This document shows positions 1 to 8,306 of a DNA stretch of 64,000 bases, piece by piece. The DNA comes from CBDCWO01 sp965223405 (lineage in GTDB: Bacteria; Bacteroidota; Bacteroidia; Chitinophagales; Saprospiraceae): contig CBDCWO010000006.1 in the NCBI GenBank assembly GCA_965223405.1, positions 5,270,001 through 5,334,000 of the forward strand, in the 5' to 3' direction. Below the pieces are notes generated by a model. It was not told the origin of the DNA and searched no databases. It saw nothing but the letters and a program-made list of their open reading frames with translations. The position numbers and the translations under genes were made by a program. Within the stretch, counting starts at the first letter, position 1, and each line of letters begins with the position of its first letter.

Positions 1-415
1 AATTCAGGGAAGGTTGATCATTAATGCAAATAAAAAAGGAAGTGGTAGCGGTGTGGGGCTTACTCCGGGCCATTGATATGGTTCCATCCAGATGTTCTAT
101 TCCAGTCTCTTTGGTGGTCTCTAAGCGGATGGGGTCTTTCTGTTTTTCTTTTGGGACGTTTCCACCCTGGATGACTTCAATTTTTACATCACGATGTGCT
201 TCATTACTTAAGGTGGTAACCCGAAAAAAAGTGCTGCTATCAAAATGATGTCCATCTACATAATATAAAAAATTAGCCACTGTGAGTGGAGCTGCTTCGG
301 GATACAATTCAAGATGAATATCTCCCAAAGATGTTTGTATAAGACAGGATTTACGCTGCGCATTCAATACCCAGGATAAACCAACCATGATGAAGATCAT
401 ACCAATGTTTTTCAT
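1..415 (-). CDS. Cyclophilin-type peptidyl-prolyl cis-trans isomerase (3' part outside window)
   Basis: The frame is open from an ATG at 413-415 to the left edge, giving 138 codons without a stop, so the C-terminus is missing. The start MKNIGMIFIMVGLSWVLNAQ is a signal peptide, so the enzyme is probably exported to the periplasm. It continues with IQTSLGDIHLELYPEAAP, then TVANFLYYV, then FDSSTFFRV. This is the cyclophilin fold signature, in which the FFRV arginine is the catalytic residue. The family isomerises X-Pro bonds during folding of exported proteins. Family assignment is firm; whether this is a plain folding helper or has a specific client cannot be told. It reads in the same direction as the rtcB operon, with a 68-bp gap. 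Confidence 0.88.
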   Translation of the reverse strand, partial: MKNIGMIFIMVGLSWVLNAQRKSCLIQTSLGDIHLELYPEAAPLTVANFLYYVDGHHFDSSTFFRVTTLSNEAHRDVKIEVIQGGNVPKEKQKDPIRLETTKETGIEHLDGTISMARSKPHTATTSFFICINDQPSLN

Positions 416-483
416 TCAAGAAGGTTTTAAACGGAAATGAAAACAATATAAGATCATTTCTGCAGAATTTGGATGCATTTTCG

Positions 484-1917
484 TCAACCCTTTATCACTA
501 CTAATGGCTTCAATTGAGCAACTTTTTGGGCTATTCCAGCTTGTTGTACCGCTTCTACTACCAGGTCAACGTCTTTATAAGCTTGGGGAGCCTCCTCAGC
601 AGCCCCTGCAAAAGAGCCGGCTTTGATATGAATACCCTTTTCTGCCAAATTTTGGATCAGGGAGGGTGCATTCACAAGTCTTTTTGCTGCTCTTCTTGAC
701 ATGGCTCTGCCCGCTCCGTGACAAGTGGAGCCAAACGAGAGTTCCATACTTTTCTTAGTTCCGGCCAGTACATATGAACTGGTGCCCATACTACCGGGTA
801 TGAGTACAGGCTGTCCCACATTTTGATATTCTAAAGGCAACTCTGAAAATCCCGGACCAAAAGCCCGAGTTGCTCCTTTGCGATGGACGATTACTTTGGA
901 TTGTTTCCCTTCAATCAGGTGCTCTTCAATCTTAGCAATATTGTGAGATACATCGTAAACTACTTCAATCCCATCCTGCCTACCAAATGTTTTTTTGAAC
1001 GCTTTGCGCACTTCCCAGGTGATCATCTCACGATTACACCAGGCAAAGTTAGCTGCGGCGCACATTGCGGCAAAATAATCTTGTCCCTCCGGGGAATTAA
1101 ACGGTACGCAGGCCAATTCACGATCCGGTGGATGGATTTGATATTTGGGCATGGCTTTCATCATTACCTTGAGATAATCGGTGGCAACCTGATGTCCGAG
1201 TCCTCTTGATCCCGTGTGGATCAGAACCACCACCTGGTTTGGTTCCAGACCAAAGGCCTGTGATGCTTGCTGATGAAAAATATTCTGTACCCGGTCTACC
1301 TCTACAAAATGATTTCCGGCTCCGATGGTTCCTAATTGATTCTTTCCTCTTAGTTTGGCCTTTTCGGATACTTTGCTGGGGTTCGCAGAGGTTAACTTTC
1401 CATTACTTTCGAGGTAATTCAGATCCTCTTTTAATCCATAGCCTTGGTTCACTGCCCATTCCGCACCCGTTGTCAACACGTCATCCAACTCTTTTATACT
1501 GAGCTTGAGCTGTCCTCCTTTGCCGACGCCGGAAGGGATCTCCTGATCCAGGTTAGTAGCCAGATTTGAAAGTTGGTTTTTGATCTCCGGGAATTTCCAG
1601 GGTGTTCTTAATAATCTTACCCCACAATTGATATCATAGCCGATACCTCCTGGTGAAATGACCCCATCAGGATAGCGTGTAGCGGCTATACCCCCGATCG
1701 GAAATCCATAACCTTCGTGAGCATCAGGCATTACAATTGCAGCCATTTGGATCCCCTCAAGAGAAGCTACATTTTTTAATTGGTGAAGACAACGATCTTT
1801 GGTTAATGCTGGAATTAGTTCATCCGTAGCAAATACCAGAGCCGGTACTTCCATGGTTCCTTCCTGAGGTATCTCCCACAGGTATGGTTGGATTTGATTA
1901 AGGTCGATTTGTTTCAT
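484..1917 (-). CDS. rtcB: RNA-splicing ligase RtcB
   Basis: The 477 aa product is a full-length RtcB, the GTP- and Mn-dependent ligase that joins RNA 2',3'-cyclic phosphate or 3'-phosphate ends to 5'-OH ends. All expected active-site features are visible: D95 and C98 in GYDINCGVR, N202-H203 in GAGNHF, H234 in HTGSRG, a metal-site His in YDVSHN near 325, and the guanylylated His near 400 in STCHGAGR. The numbering nearly matches the Pyrococcus enzyme. The gene starts 9 bp after the archease stop, so the two are co-transcribed and the ligase has its activator encoded with it. The ATG at 1915-1917 fits the family start. Likely role: RNA repair or tRNA healing in the cytoplasm. Confidence 0.97.
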   Translation of the reverse strand: MKQIDLNQIQPYLWEIPQEGTMEVPALVFATDELIPALTKDRCLHQLKNVASLEGIQMAAIVMPDAHEGYGFPIGGIAATRYPDGVISPGGIGYDINCGVRLLRTPWKFPEIKNQLSNLATNLDQEIPSGVGKGGQLKLSIKELDDVLTTGAEWAVNQGYGLKEDLNYLESNGKLTSANPSKVSEKAKLRGKNQLGTIGAGNHFVEVDRVQNIFHQQASQAFGLEPNQVVVLIHTGSRGLGHQVATDYLKVMMKAMPKYQIHPPDRELACVPFNSPEGQDYFAAMCAAANFAWCNREMITWEVRKAFKKTFGRQDGIEVVYDVSHNIAKIEEHLIEGKQSKVIVHRKGATRAFGPGFSELPLEYQNVGQPVLIPGSMGTSSYVLAGTKKSMELSFGSTCHGAGRAMSRRAAKRLVNAPSLIQNLAEKGIHIKAGSFAGAAEEAPQAYKDVDLVVEAVQQAGIAQKVAQLKPLVVIKG

Positions 1918-1926
1918 AATACAGAT

Positions 1927-2355
1927 TTAGATATCAAAAATGATTATGGTTTCCCAGTGACCATGTTGATTTTTGGTTACTTCCGCCTCATGATAAGTAA
2001 CGGCTTTCAGGTCTTCATCAAAGTGTTCAATTTCATTCCCCCATAGTTGACACCTCAAGTTAGTGGAATCTAAAATCGTAAAGTTTGCTTTGCAGTATAT
2101 CACGCGGTAAATGTGGGTTAAACTGAGTACTTCTGATAGAAAATCTACCAATAATGTGGTGACATCATTGGCCTCCAAGGATATTGTGGTGGTGTGCTCG
2201 AATTCCTCCCACTCCTGGCATGGTACCTTATTGATCAATTTATTCATTCCCATTAATCCGGCTTGGAAAAGTGCGGTAAGTGACGAACCTGAAATTTTCA
2301 TACGAATATCAGCAGTATGAGGGAGGAAGGTGATATTCTTGGTATTCTGTGGCAA
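1927..2355 (-). CDS. Archease, RtcB activating protein
   Basis: The 142 aa product matches the archease family. It has FLPHTADIRMKISG near the N-terminus, where the Asp is a conserved metal ligand, then a LFQAGLMGM helix, a LLVDFLSEVL segment, and a C-terminal region with KAVTYHEAEV. Archease promotes guanylylation and multiple turnover of RtcB. It is the first gene of a two-gene operon with rtcB. The only workable start is TTG at 2353-2355, because the first in-frame ATG is Met-19, inside the conserved motif. The roughly 290 bp upstream hold no gene that I can see. Confidence 0.9.
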   Translation of the reverse strand: MPQNTKNITFLPHTADIRMKISGSSLTALFQAGLMGMNKLINKVPCQEWEEFEHTTTISLEANDVTTLLVDFLSEVLSLTHIYRVIYCKANFTILDSTNLRCQLWGNEIEHFDEDLKAVTYHEAEVTKNQHGHWETIIIFDI

Positions 2356-2648
2356 AACCCAAGGTTTTAAGTTGTAAAAATTACTTCTTCATAGCCTATG
2401 ATCTACAAAATTAATCTAAATTAATCAACGGGGATTGAATCAATTAACTTCAATGATCAGAATCAATGAAACAGGAATACTGGATGTAAACATTTTATTT
2501 GATTTGCCAAATAGGTCATTTTTTCAATTTCAGGAAAGATGGACCATTTATTTATTTACCTGAGGAATTTTGGTGATTGCGTAAAATTCGATCATTACGA
2601 ATGGATCAAATGTGAATTCTGCAAAGGCCAGTTATACTTTCCTCCAAT

Positions 2649-5093
2649 TTACCAATGAAATTGAATTCCAAAATTAACTGAACGCGGCATGCCTGGACGT
2701 AAACCGGCGGGCCTCAATGCGGTCAAATACTTTTGATCGAATAGATTCTGAATATGGGAAAAAGCGGCCAAATGACGATTTATCCGGTAATCAAAATGTA
2801 TGTCGAATAACCACCTTGCTGGTATAATATCCGCAGCATTATTCTGACCCGATTTAGTAAGTAATTCGGATTGAAAATGATGTGTTATTCTGGCACTAAA
2901 TTGATCTTTGTCAAAACCAATGGAACCAGCAAGAACCGATTTTGGGAGATAGGGAAGTTGATCTCCTTTTTCCACATCGGCCCAGGGACCAAAAGCACTT
3001 TCAAAACTCTCGGAAAATTTGGCAAAATTATAGGTGTATTGAAGAGAAAGAGGAAAATAGATATTGTTCCTAATTTTGAAAACATAATTAGCCTCAAGCT
3101 CAACACCATAGGCGATAGCTGAACCACCATTATAAAGATCTCCACTGCCGGTTCCTCCGACTGCTGTCAAGTCACTGCCTAAAAGCCTTTGGTAATTATT
3201 GAGAAACAGTGTTGACTTGGTTTGCAGTTTGTTATCTAAAATCCGGACCCCTAATTCTGAATTCCAGCTGACCTCAGGTAATGTACCCGGTACATCTCCG
3301 GCTGGGGTGAATCCCTTATGAATACCCGCAAAAATGATCTGTCCCGGTTTGATTTGCTTGCTAATTCCAACTCCCGGTATCATTACTTTGGATGGATTCC
3401 TCCTTTCTTTGATATTCAGCCCCCTGCGATCGGGATCTTCTTTGCCATAATCCTTACGTTCGTGTTGGATGGACTCGATTCGCAATCCGGGTGTAAAGAG
3501 CCATCCCTTGTATTCCAGATTATTCTGGATAAATCCGGCGAATGCATTGGCTTTATTGATTCGATTTGATTCCGTTCCTGGTACACCTTTTTGCTTCAGC
3601 GCCAATGAGCCCTCATTCCAATAATAGGAGTCTTTCCATTGAAACCTGTCTTGTTGGTCATAATGGTAGCGGATACCGGCATCCAGGTGCCACCGGATCT
3701 GATTTATATTCAATTCTATACTATGTATGGATTGCACGCCTTGAGATAGATATTCCCGATTATTTGCTTTGATAAATAAATTGTGATCCGGATTAATAGT
3801 ATATCCTTTAAGGAAGCTTATCATTTCGGTTTCCTTTTCGCTTTCATTTTCCGGCGTGATATCGGTTATTTTGCTAATTTTCCAGCTTTCATCACCGATT
3901 GAAAAGGCGTCGAGCTTATACCAATTCCGTTGAAATGCATTGCGATATGCAGTAGTCGTTATCTCCCAGTGGCGATTGATTTTAATGAAATGGGTTAAAC
4001 TGTATTGATTTTGATTGGAAATAATCTGATCTCGCTGACCGGCGGCATACCGCTGGTAAGGATCGACTTGAAAATCTTTTCTCGACACACCCAGATAAGT
4101 TTCCAGGGCATCTTCTTTACTTTGCCCGATCTTAACCTCTAAAGATTGTGTAAATCTTTTGGTAGATTTTGATTGCCACTGCGCTTTGATAATATAATCA
4201 GAAAGCTTAAAACCTAGATCCTGATCATAATTTGGAATTTTTTTGAATCCATCTGATTCATGGATAAAAGTTTCGGCAAATACTCTGAATTGTCCGAATT
4301 TGGCACCTATATGAGAGTGTATAGTTCGATCGTTAAAACTCCCCAGACCTATTTTGAATTGACCGGATAGTTCATCAGGCATTGGAGTCGACAGGAGGTT
4401 TATTGAACCACTTGTAGTGAATGGTCCTGTGCGAATCTGATTGCTCCCTTTTAGTACTTCGACACCATAGATTCTACCTGAATGAGGGAAATAGTAAGCT
4501 GCAGGAGCAGAATAGGGGGCTGGAGCCATCAATATCCCATCCTCCATAATGGTGATTTTGGAACTACGTTCTGAACCGGAACCCCTCATGCCGATGTTAG
4601 GACGCAGCCCATATCCATCTTCTTCCTGAAAATATACACCTGGAATAGATTTGATAACTTGGTGAATGTCTTGCCGGTTGGTTTTATTCATATTTTCAGG
4701 TGATACATAGTGGTATGAACCGGGTATTTTGTAGGATTCTATATGGCCTTTGGTCAAGCTTTTCCCTTCGATGACAACACCTTCCAAATTGAACAATTTT
4801 TCCGCAAGTTGTATGATGATTTTCCTACCGAGTTGTGATTGATCCAAAGTAATCGTATCGGTAAAATAGCCGAGGTTTGAAAATTTGACATTCCAGGGTC
4901 CGCTTCCGTTTAATTCACAGCTAAAATCTCCTTCAATGTTCGCAACTAAATTAATTCCGGACAAGACTTCCACCGTGGTATAGGGTAGAGGTGCCAAGGA
5001 TTCTTTGCCTACTACTTTTCCTTCTAGGGTATAGGATTGAGAATAGGCTATAAAATGTAGGCCAAAAGCCAATAATAACAACCAATATTTCAT
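2649..5093 (-). CDS. TonB-dependent receptor, FecA-like
   Basis: The 814 aa product is an outer-membrane TonB-dependent receptor. Residues 1-18 are a signal peptide. About 22-105 form a carboxypeptidase-regulatory-like domain (YTLEGKVVGKESLAPLPYTTVEV). About 125-240 are the plug, with IKSIPGVYFQEEDGYGLRPN, MRGSGSERSSKI and LMAPAPYSAPAAYYFP. The rest is the beta-barrel, ending in the aromatic residue Trp. The plug wording, especially the 'PAPYSAPAAYYFP' stretch, resembles FecA-type ferric-citrate receptors (COG4772), so uptake of an iron chelate is the best guess. The gene stands alone. A palindromic operator abuts its start codon, which fits metal-dependent control. Substrate identity is inference. 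Confidence 0.9.
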   Translation of the reverse strand: MKYWLLLLAFGLHFIAYSQSYTLEGKVVGKESLAPLPYTTVEVLSGINLVANIEGDFSCELNGSGPWNVKFSNLGYFTDTITLDQSQLGRKIIIQLAEKLFNLEGVVIEGKSLTKGHIESYKIPGSYHYVSPENMNKTNRQDIHQVIKSIPGVYFQEEDGYGLRPNIGMRGSGSERSSKITIMEDGILMAPAPYSAPAAYYFPHSGRIYGVEVLKGSNQIRTGPFTTSGSINLLSTPMPDELSGQFKIGLGSFNDRTIHSHIGAKFGQFRVFAETFIHESDGFKKIPNYDQDLGFKLSDYIIKAQWQSKSTKRFTQSLEVKIGQSKEDALETYLGVSRKDFQVDPYQRYAAGQRDQIISNQNQYSLTHFIKINRHWEITTTAYRNAFQRNWYKLDAFSIGDESWKISKITDITPENESEKETEMISFLKGYTINPDHNLFIKANNREYLSQGVQSIHSIELNINQIRWHLDAGIRYHYDQQDRFQWKDSYYWNEGSLALKQKGVPGTESNRINKANAFAGFIQNNLEYKGWLFTPGLRIESIQHERKDYGKEDPDRRGLNIKERRNPSKVMIPGVGISKQIKPGQIIFAGIHKGFTPAGDVPGTLPEVSWNSELGVRILDNKLQTKSTLFLNNYQRLLGSDLTAVGGTGSGDLYNGGSAIAYGVELEANYVFKIRNNIYFPLSLQYTYNFAKFSESFESAFGPWADVEKGDQLPYLPKSVLAGSIGFDKDQFSARITHHFQSELLTKSGQNNAADIIPARWLFDIHFDYRINRHLAAFSHIQNLFDQKYLTALRPAGLRPGMPRSVNFGIQFHW

Positions 5094-5122
5094 ATCTAAT
5101 TAAAATTAGATTAAATCTAAAT
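5094..5122 (-). promoter_or_regulatory. Overlapping palindromes, candidate metalloregulator operator
   Basis: Directly upstream of the FecA-like receptor's ATG, 5094-5111 has perfect 8-bp arms (ATCTAATT and AATTAGAT) around AA. Overlapping it, 5104-5122 reads AATTAGATTAAATCTAAAT, a 19-bp palindrome with 8 of 9 pairs matched. The shape resembles operators of DtxR/MntR-type metal repressors, and a repressor bound here would cover the start site. Which regulator binds is inference. Confidence 0.5.
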
Positions 5123-5372
5123 AAGCATCAAATATATAATAATGGATGGTCCAGTAATTAATTAATTTTGATGATTTATGTCATCAGGCCAAAAGATATA
5201 GGCCCGATAGACCGAAAATGGTTTGAAGTATCAATTCATTTATTATCCGGTCTCCCTGGAATTTTCTGTTCATTGGAAGTGCTTTCAATAATAGCCTAGC
5301 TCAATAAATCTGACTAAATCGAATACCGATATCAACCACATTAGTGAGGGTACTTTTATGATTTATGAGTGA

Positions 5373-6338
5373 TTACCATTTTCTAATTTTGCGCCGTTTT
5401 GGTTTTGCAATAACCGTATCAATTTGATCTTCATCCTGATCGATTATTTCTTTAGGGTTTTTCAAAACCAGCCAGGTACAGACACAGCGTAAACCCAACC
5501 AATGTCCTGGTTTTGTATATTTAAAGTCATAATAAGCATCAGCAAGTCTTACTTCATGGATCCAACTTCCTCCTTTTGCTATTCCTTTTTCTGATGTCAT
5601 TTCTGCAACGTTTCCCAATAGATGATGAAGTCCTATGGAATTTGGTTTTTGTTGCTGAACTTTGGTTGTAAAAAGTACCTTTTGCTGATAGTTACTTTGC
5701 GACCTGACCTCTTCTTTAGTGTATATTTTTCTATTTTCTGTTGGGTCATAGGATAATTCAGCGAGATATTTCCATTCTTCAGGAGTAGGTAACCGGTACT
5801 GTGGTATGGGACAGGTAGAGTCTGGCTTTACTCCTTTGTATCTGCCGGCCAAATAAGACTCTCTAGTGAAATAGGAGAGAGAATCCTGCTGAGCGGAAGG
5901 TGATATTAATCCTCGCCGTCCCAACATCATTTCATATACCCGATCAGATCGCCATTTGGCATATTCCGTTGCCTGTTCGTAGGATAATCCTACTATTGGG
6001 TAATTGGTGAAGGCGGGGCTTCGTAGGTATGATATGCTTAGCTGGTCAAGGCGATCTTTCAGCCATACATTGGTATCAGGAAGAGCAATTCGGTATCGTT
6101 GAGATCGGCTTCCAAAAATAGTGCTCAACCAGTCAAGATATTCCAGATAATCAATGACGGATATTTCTTTGGTATCTGCATAGAGCGTATCATCTATTTT
6201 TACTGTTCCAGGCGGAACAATAATTTTCTTTAAACCTGCTTCATTATATTTATAGATCTTTTTGGATTTGCATTGCAGACCGACCAATAATATCAACAGG
6301 ATGAGAAATAAATGATAAGGAAAGTTTGCTCTCGTCAT
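5373..6338 (-). CDS. FGE-sulfatase-domain lipoprotein (GldJ/GldK-like fold)
   Basis: The 321 aa product starts with a lipoprotein signal ending in LLVGLQC. Then comes a formylglycine-generating-enzyme-like domain: VPPGTVKIDDTLYADTKEIS at the front, YPIVGLSYEQATEYAKWRS and YRLPTPEEWKYLA in the middle, and HHLLGNVAEM, KGGSW and GLRCVC at the end. In Bacteroidota this fold occurs in the gliding and T9SS lipoproteins GldJ and GldK and in other surface lipoproteins. The protein is shorter than GldK, so I do not assign it to either. The C-terminus is basic (KPKRRKIRKW). I chose ATG at 6336-6338; the longer frame begins with TTG. An IS sits just upstream and may have displaced its promoter. Confidence 0.8.
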   Translation of the reverse strand: MTRANFPYHLFLILLILLVGLQCKSKKIYKYNEAGLKKIIVPPGTVKIDDTLYADTKEISVIDYLEYLDWLSTIFGSRSQRYRIALPDTNVWLKDRLDQLSISYLRSPAFTNYPIVGLSYEQATEYAKWRSDRVYEMMLGRRGLISPSAQQDSLSYFTRESYLAGRYKGVKPDSTCPIPQYRLPTPEEWKYLAELSYDPTENRKIYTKEEVRSQSNYQQKVLFTTKVQQQKPNSIGLHHLLGNVAEMTSEKGIAKGGSWIHEVRLADAYYDFKYTKPGHWLGLRCVCTWLVLKNPKEIIDQDEDQIDTVIAKPKRRKIRKW

Positions 6339-6432
6339 GTGAATAATCAATTACTTTAGAATATTGAATGACATATTATATATTTATTTAAGATGTAAAT
6401 ATAGTGATTGTGAAGGATATAATGGATAACAA

Positions 6433-6440
6433 CAATTTTT
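6433..6440. repeat. Target-site duplication, left copy
   Basis: CAATTTTT lies immediately before the left inverted end of the IS and is repeated at 7734-7741 immediately after the right end. An 8-bp duplication marks a simple insertion. Confidence 0.85.
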
Positions 6441-6513
6441 GGGTGCATTTCAAAATGTCCAGAAAATTGAAATATATGTGTTAAATTAGCTATACAACCA
6501 AAATAGAGAAATC

Positions 6514-6720
6514 ATGGACAGGGTTAAATTACAAAAAAAGTTTGACCGCCTGTTGAATGATGTAGAGAACCTAGACGGCACAGAGAGTTTTTATGATTAC
6601 GAGGAGAAATTCACGTATTTGATGAAAGACTTTGGTCGGGAATTATTTGAAAGTTCGCTTGGTGAACCTGTTGTAAACCGAAAAAAAAAAGAGAATTCAA
6701 AGCGGTTTTGGAAAAATTGA
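6514..6720 (+). CDS. IS transposase upstream frame (OrfA)
   Basis: This 68 aa frame is acidic and helical at first (LQKKFDRLLNDVENLDGTES). It ends in a basic tail after crossing the A10 run. It has no catalytic motif and probably supplies the N-terminal, DNA-binding part of the transposase. The second frame is open from 6677, so both frames overlap on the A10 tract, and a +1 shift there joins them into one protein of about 390 aa. On its own this short product may act as an inhibitor, as in other two-frame IS elements; that is inference. Confidence 0.75.
   Translation: MDRVKLQKKFDRLLNDVENLDGTESFYDYEEKFTYLMKDFGRELFESSLGEPVVNRKKKENSKRFWKN
6681..6690 (+). promoter_or_regulatory. A10 slippage site joining the two transposase frames
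   Basis: Ten consecutive A lie at 6681-6690. OrfA is read in the frame of 6514 and OrfB in the frame of 6677-7696, which needs a +1 (or -2) change. A tract this long is prone to RNA-polymerase or ribosome slippage, and loss of one A in the mRNA gives the fusion. Confidence 0.65.
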
Positions 6721-6721
6721 G

Positions 6722-7696
6722 TTGAACAAGTCACATTCTTATATTGAACAAATTGAATCGGTAAAAGTGAGTCCTTATTTGGAGGGCAAGTTGGTATTCA
6801 TCGGACAGCATAGTTGTTATGAAGATGGAGCATCAGTAGCTAACAGATTGTTAGAAATAGAAACGAACGATACGGCGATATATCGGCTAACTGATGGGAT
6901 GGGTCAACAAGCAAGGCAATGGGTGGATGAAGAAGATCGGTATGACAAGCCCAATGTTGGTCCGACAGATATAGTTTATTGTCAAGTGGACGGATCTCAG
7001 TTGTTTACCAAAGAAGATAAATGGAAGGAGGTGAAGTTGGGCAGGGTATTCAAAGGCAGCTCGATATTACCAGAAGGTACAGATAGACAGTGGATTAGAG
7101 ACAGTGAATACGTCGCTCACTTAGGCTGTCATAAAGAATTTGAACTAAAGATATCGACGTTATTGGATGACTACTCGAAGCTAGGTAAACGTTTGGTGTA
7201 TATAAATGATGGTGCGATATGGATACAGAATTGGGTAAAGGCAGAATACCCAGAAGCACTTCAAATATTGGACTTTTATCATGCAATGGAAAATATATCT
7301 AAATATGCCAAACTTTGTATCAAAGGTAGGAATAAGTTCAAAGAATGGATGCAACAAACCGGATCATTACTAAAGGAATTAGGCTATGATAGCCTAATAG
7401 AACGAATCGATCAATTGAATTGCAATACAAAAGCAAAAAAAGTAGCGAAAAGTAAATTAATGGGCTATTTGCAAAGAAATGCGTCAAAAATGGACTATCC
7501 ATCCTACTTGGAACAAGGATTGCTAATAGGCTCTGGAGCCATAGAAGCTGCCCATCGTAATGTGCTACAAAAAAGAATGAAACTATCAGGTCAAAGATGG
7601 TCAATGGAAGGACTTCAAAATATGATTAACCTCAGAGTTCTGAACAAAAGCGGACATTGGGATATAATTACTGATTATTTAAGACGCGTAGCTTAA
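6722..7696 (+). CDS. IS transposase catalytic frame (OrfB, ISKra4-type)
   Basis: The 324 codons counted from TTG at 6722 carry the DDE catalytic domain. A first Asp lies in VYCQVDGSQLF, a second in YINDGAIWI followed by ILDFYHAMENI, and the late Glu is in GLLIGSGAIEAAHRNVLQKR. The IGSG-x-IE block followed by QRMKLSGQRWS is typical of ISKra4-like transposases. The frame is open back to 6677 without a convincing own start codon, so it is most likely made as an OrfA-OrfB fusion by slippage on the A10 run. No stop or frameshift interrupts it. It stops 17 bp before the right inverted repeat. Confidence 0.88.
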   Translation: MNKSHSYIEQIESVKVSPYLEGKLVFIGQHSCYEDGASVANRLLEIETNDTAIYRLTDGMGQQARQWVDEEDRYDKPNVGPTDIVYCQVDGSQLFTKEDKWKEVKLGRVFKGSSILPEGTDRQWIRDSEYVAHLGCHKEFELKISTLLDDYSKLGKRLVYINDGAIWIQNWVKAEYPEALQILDFYHAMENISKYAKLCIKGRNKFKEWMQQTGSLLKELGYDSLIERIDQLNCNTKAKKVAKSKLMGYLQRNASKMDYPSYLEQGLLIGSGAIEAAHRNVLQKRMKLSGQRWSMEGLQNMINLRVLNKSGHWDIITDYLRRVA

Positions 7697-7733
7697 TTAA
7701 ATGTAAAACATCGGGACATTTTGAAATGCACCC

Positions 7734-7741
7734 CAATTTTT
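7734..7741. repeat. Target-site duplication, right copy
   Basis: CAATTTTT directly follows the right inverted repeat of the IS and matches 6433-6440. Confidence 0.85.
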
Positions 7742-7787
7742 TACCATTTGGTATGTACACTTATTAAAGTCATCATATCTTCAGATC

Positions 7788-8297
7788 ATGGGATTGATAA
7801 TACATTTATTGCTGACATCAATTCTGGTATTTTGTCCGGAACTCAGTAGAGATCACGCATTTTACTTATCCGTGGTTGAAGTTAATCACGACTCCGACAA
7901 TAGACGCACACAATCTTTATTTAAAGTATTTTGTGACGATCTGGAAGATGCCATTCACCATCATCAGAAAATTAGGCTTCCCATCCAACACGCCGATAAA
8001 CCCGATCATTTTGAAACACCAATTCAGCAATACTTCCGAGATCACTTTAGGATCACAGTAAATGGGAAGGAATTATCACTGGAATATGTAAAAGCAGAAC
8101 GTGAAAATGATTCCTATTGGATCTATTTTGAGCTACCGCATATTCAGAAATGGGAACAGATAATGATCTTTGATGATCACTTCATGGAATTATTTCCCAA
8201 CCAAGTTAATATTGTTTCGATTAAATATGACAATCAAAGATCTTTTTCTAAGCTTACCAAACGTAAAAAGAAGATGATTTGGAAAAGCGGATCGTGA
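7788..8297 (+). CDS. DUF6702-family exported protein
   Basis: The 169 aa product has an N-terminal hydrophobic segment (LIIHLLLTSILVFC). It continues with HAFYLSVVEVNHDSDNR, then LFKVFCDDLEDAI and YFRDHFRITVNGK. This arrangement of a histidine-led strand, then a 'KVFCDDLE' strand, then a 'NGK' turn is the DUF6702 pattern found across Bacteroidota, often near peptidases. No function is known to me. It ends 9 bp from the convergent M20 amidohydrolase gene. Its upstream side is only 47 bp from the right IS duplication, so its native promoter has probably been altered. Confidence 0.75.
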   Translation: MGLIIHLLLTSILVFCPELSRDHAFYLSVVEVNHDSDNRRTQSLFKVFCDDLEDAIHHHQKIRLPIQHADKPDHFETPIQQYFRDHFRITVNGKELSLEYVKAERENDSYWIYFELPHIQKWEQIMIFDDHFMELFPNQVNIVSIKYDNQRSFSKLTKRKKKMIWKSGS

Positions 8298-8306
8298 TCT
8301 GTTTTG

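Larger units (their letters stand above)
6441..7733 (+). mobile_element. Intact ISKra4-family (ISMich2-like) insertion sequence, 1293 bp
   Basis: The ends are perfect 20-bp inverted repeats beginning GGG: 6441-6460 reads GGGTGCATTTCAAAATGTCC and 7714-7733 is its reverse complement. They are flanked by an 8-bp CAATTTTT duplication. Inside are two overlapping-frame ORFs separated by a run of ten A. Length, GGG ends, 8-bp duplication and two-ORF layout fit what I recall of the ISMich2 subgroup of ISKra4. Nothing is broken, so the insertion looks recent and possibly still active. It separates the FGE-domain gene from the DUF6702 gene. Confidence 0.92.

Noticed and set aside
24..248. Plus-strand 74-codon ORF at the left edge
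   Set aside because: It is antisense to the clear cyclophilin reading frame and has no recognisable features.
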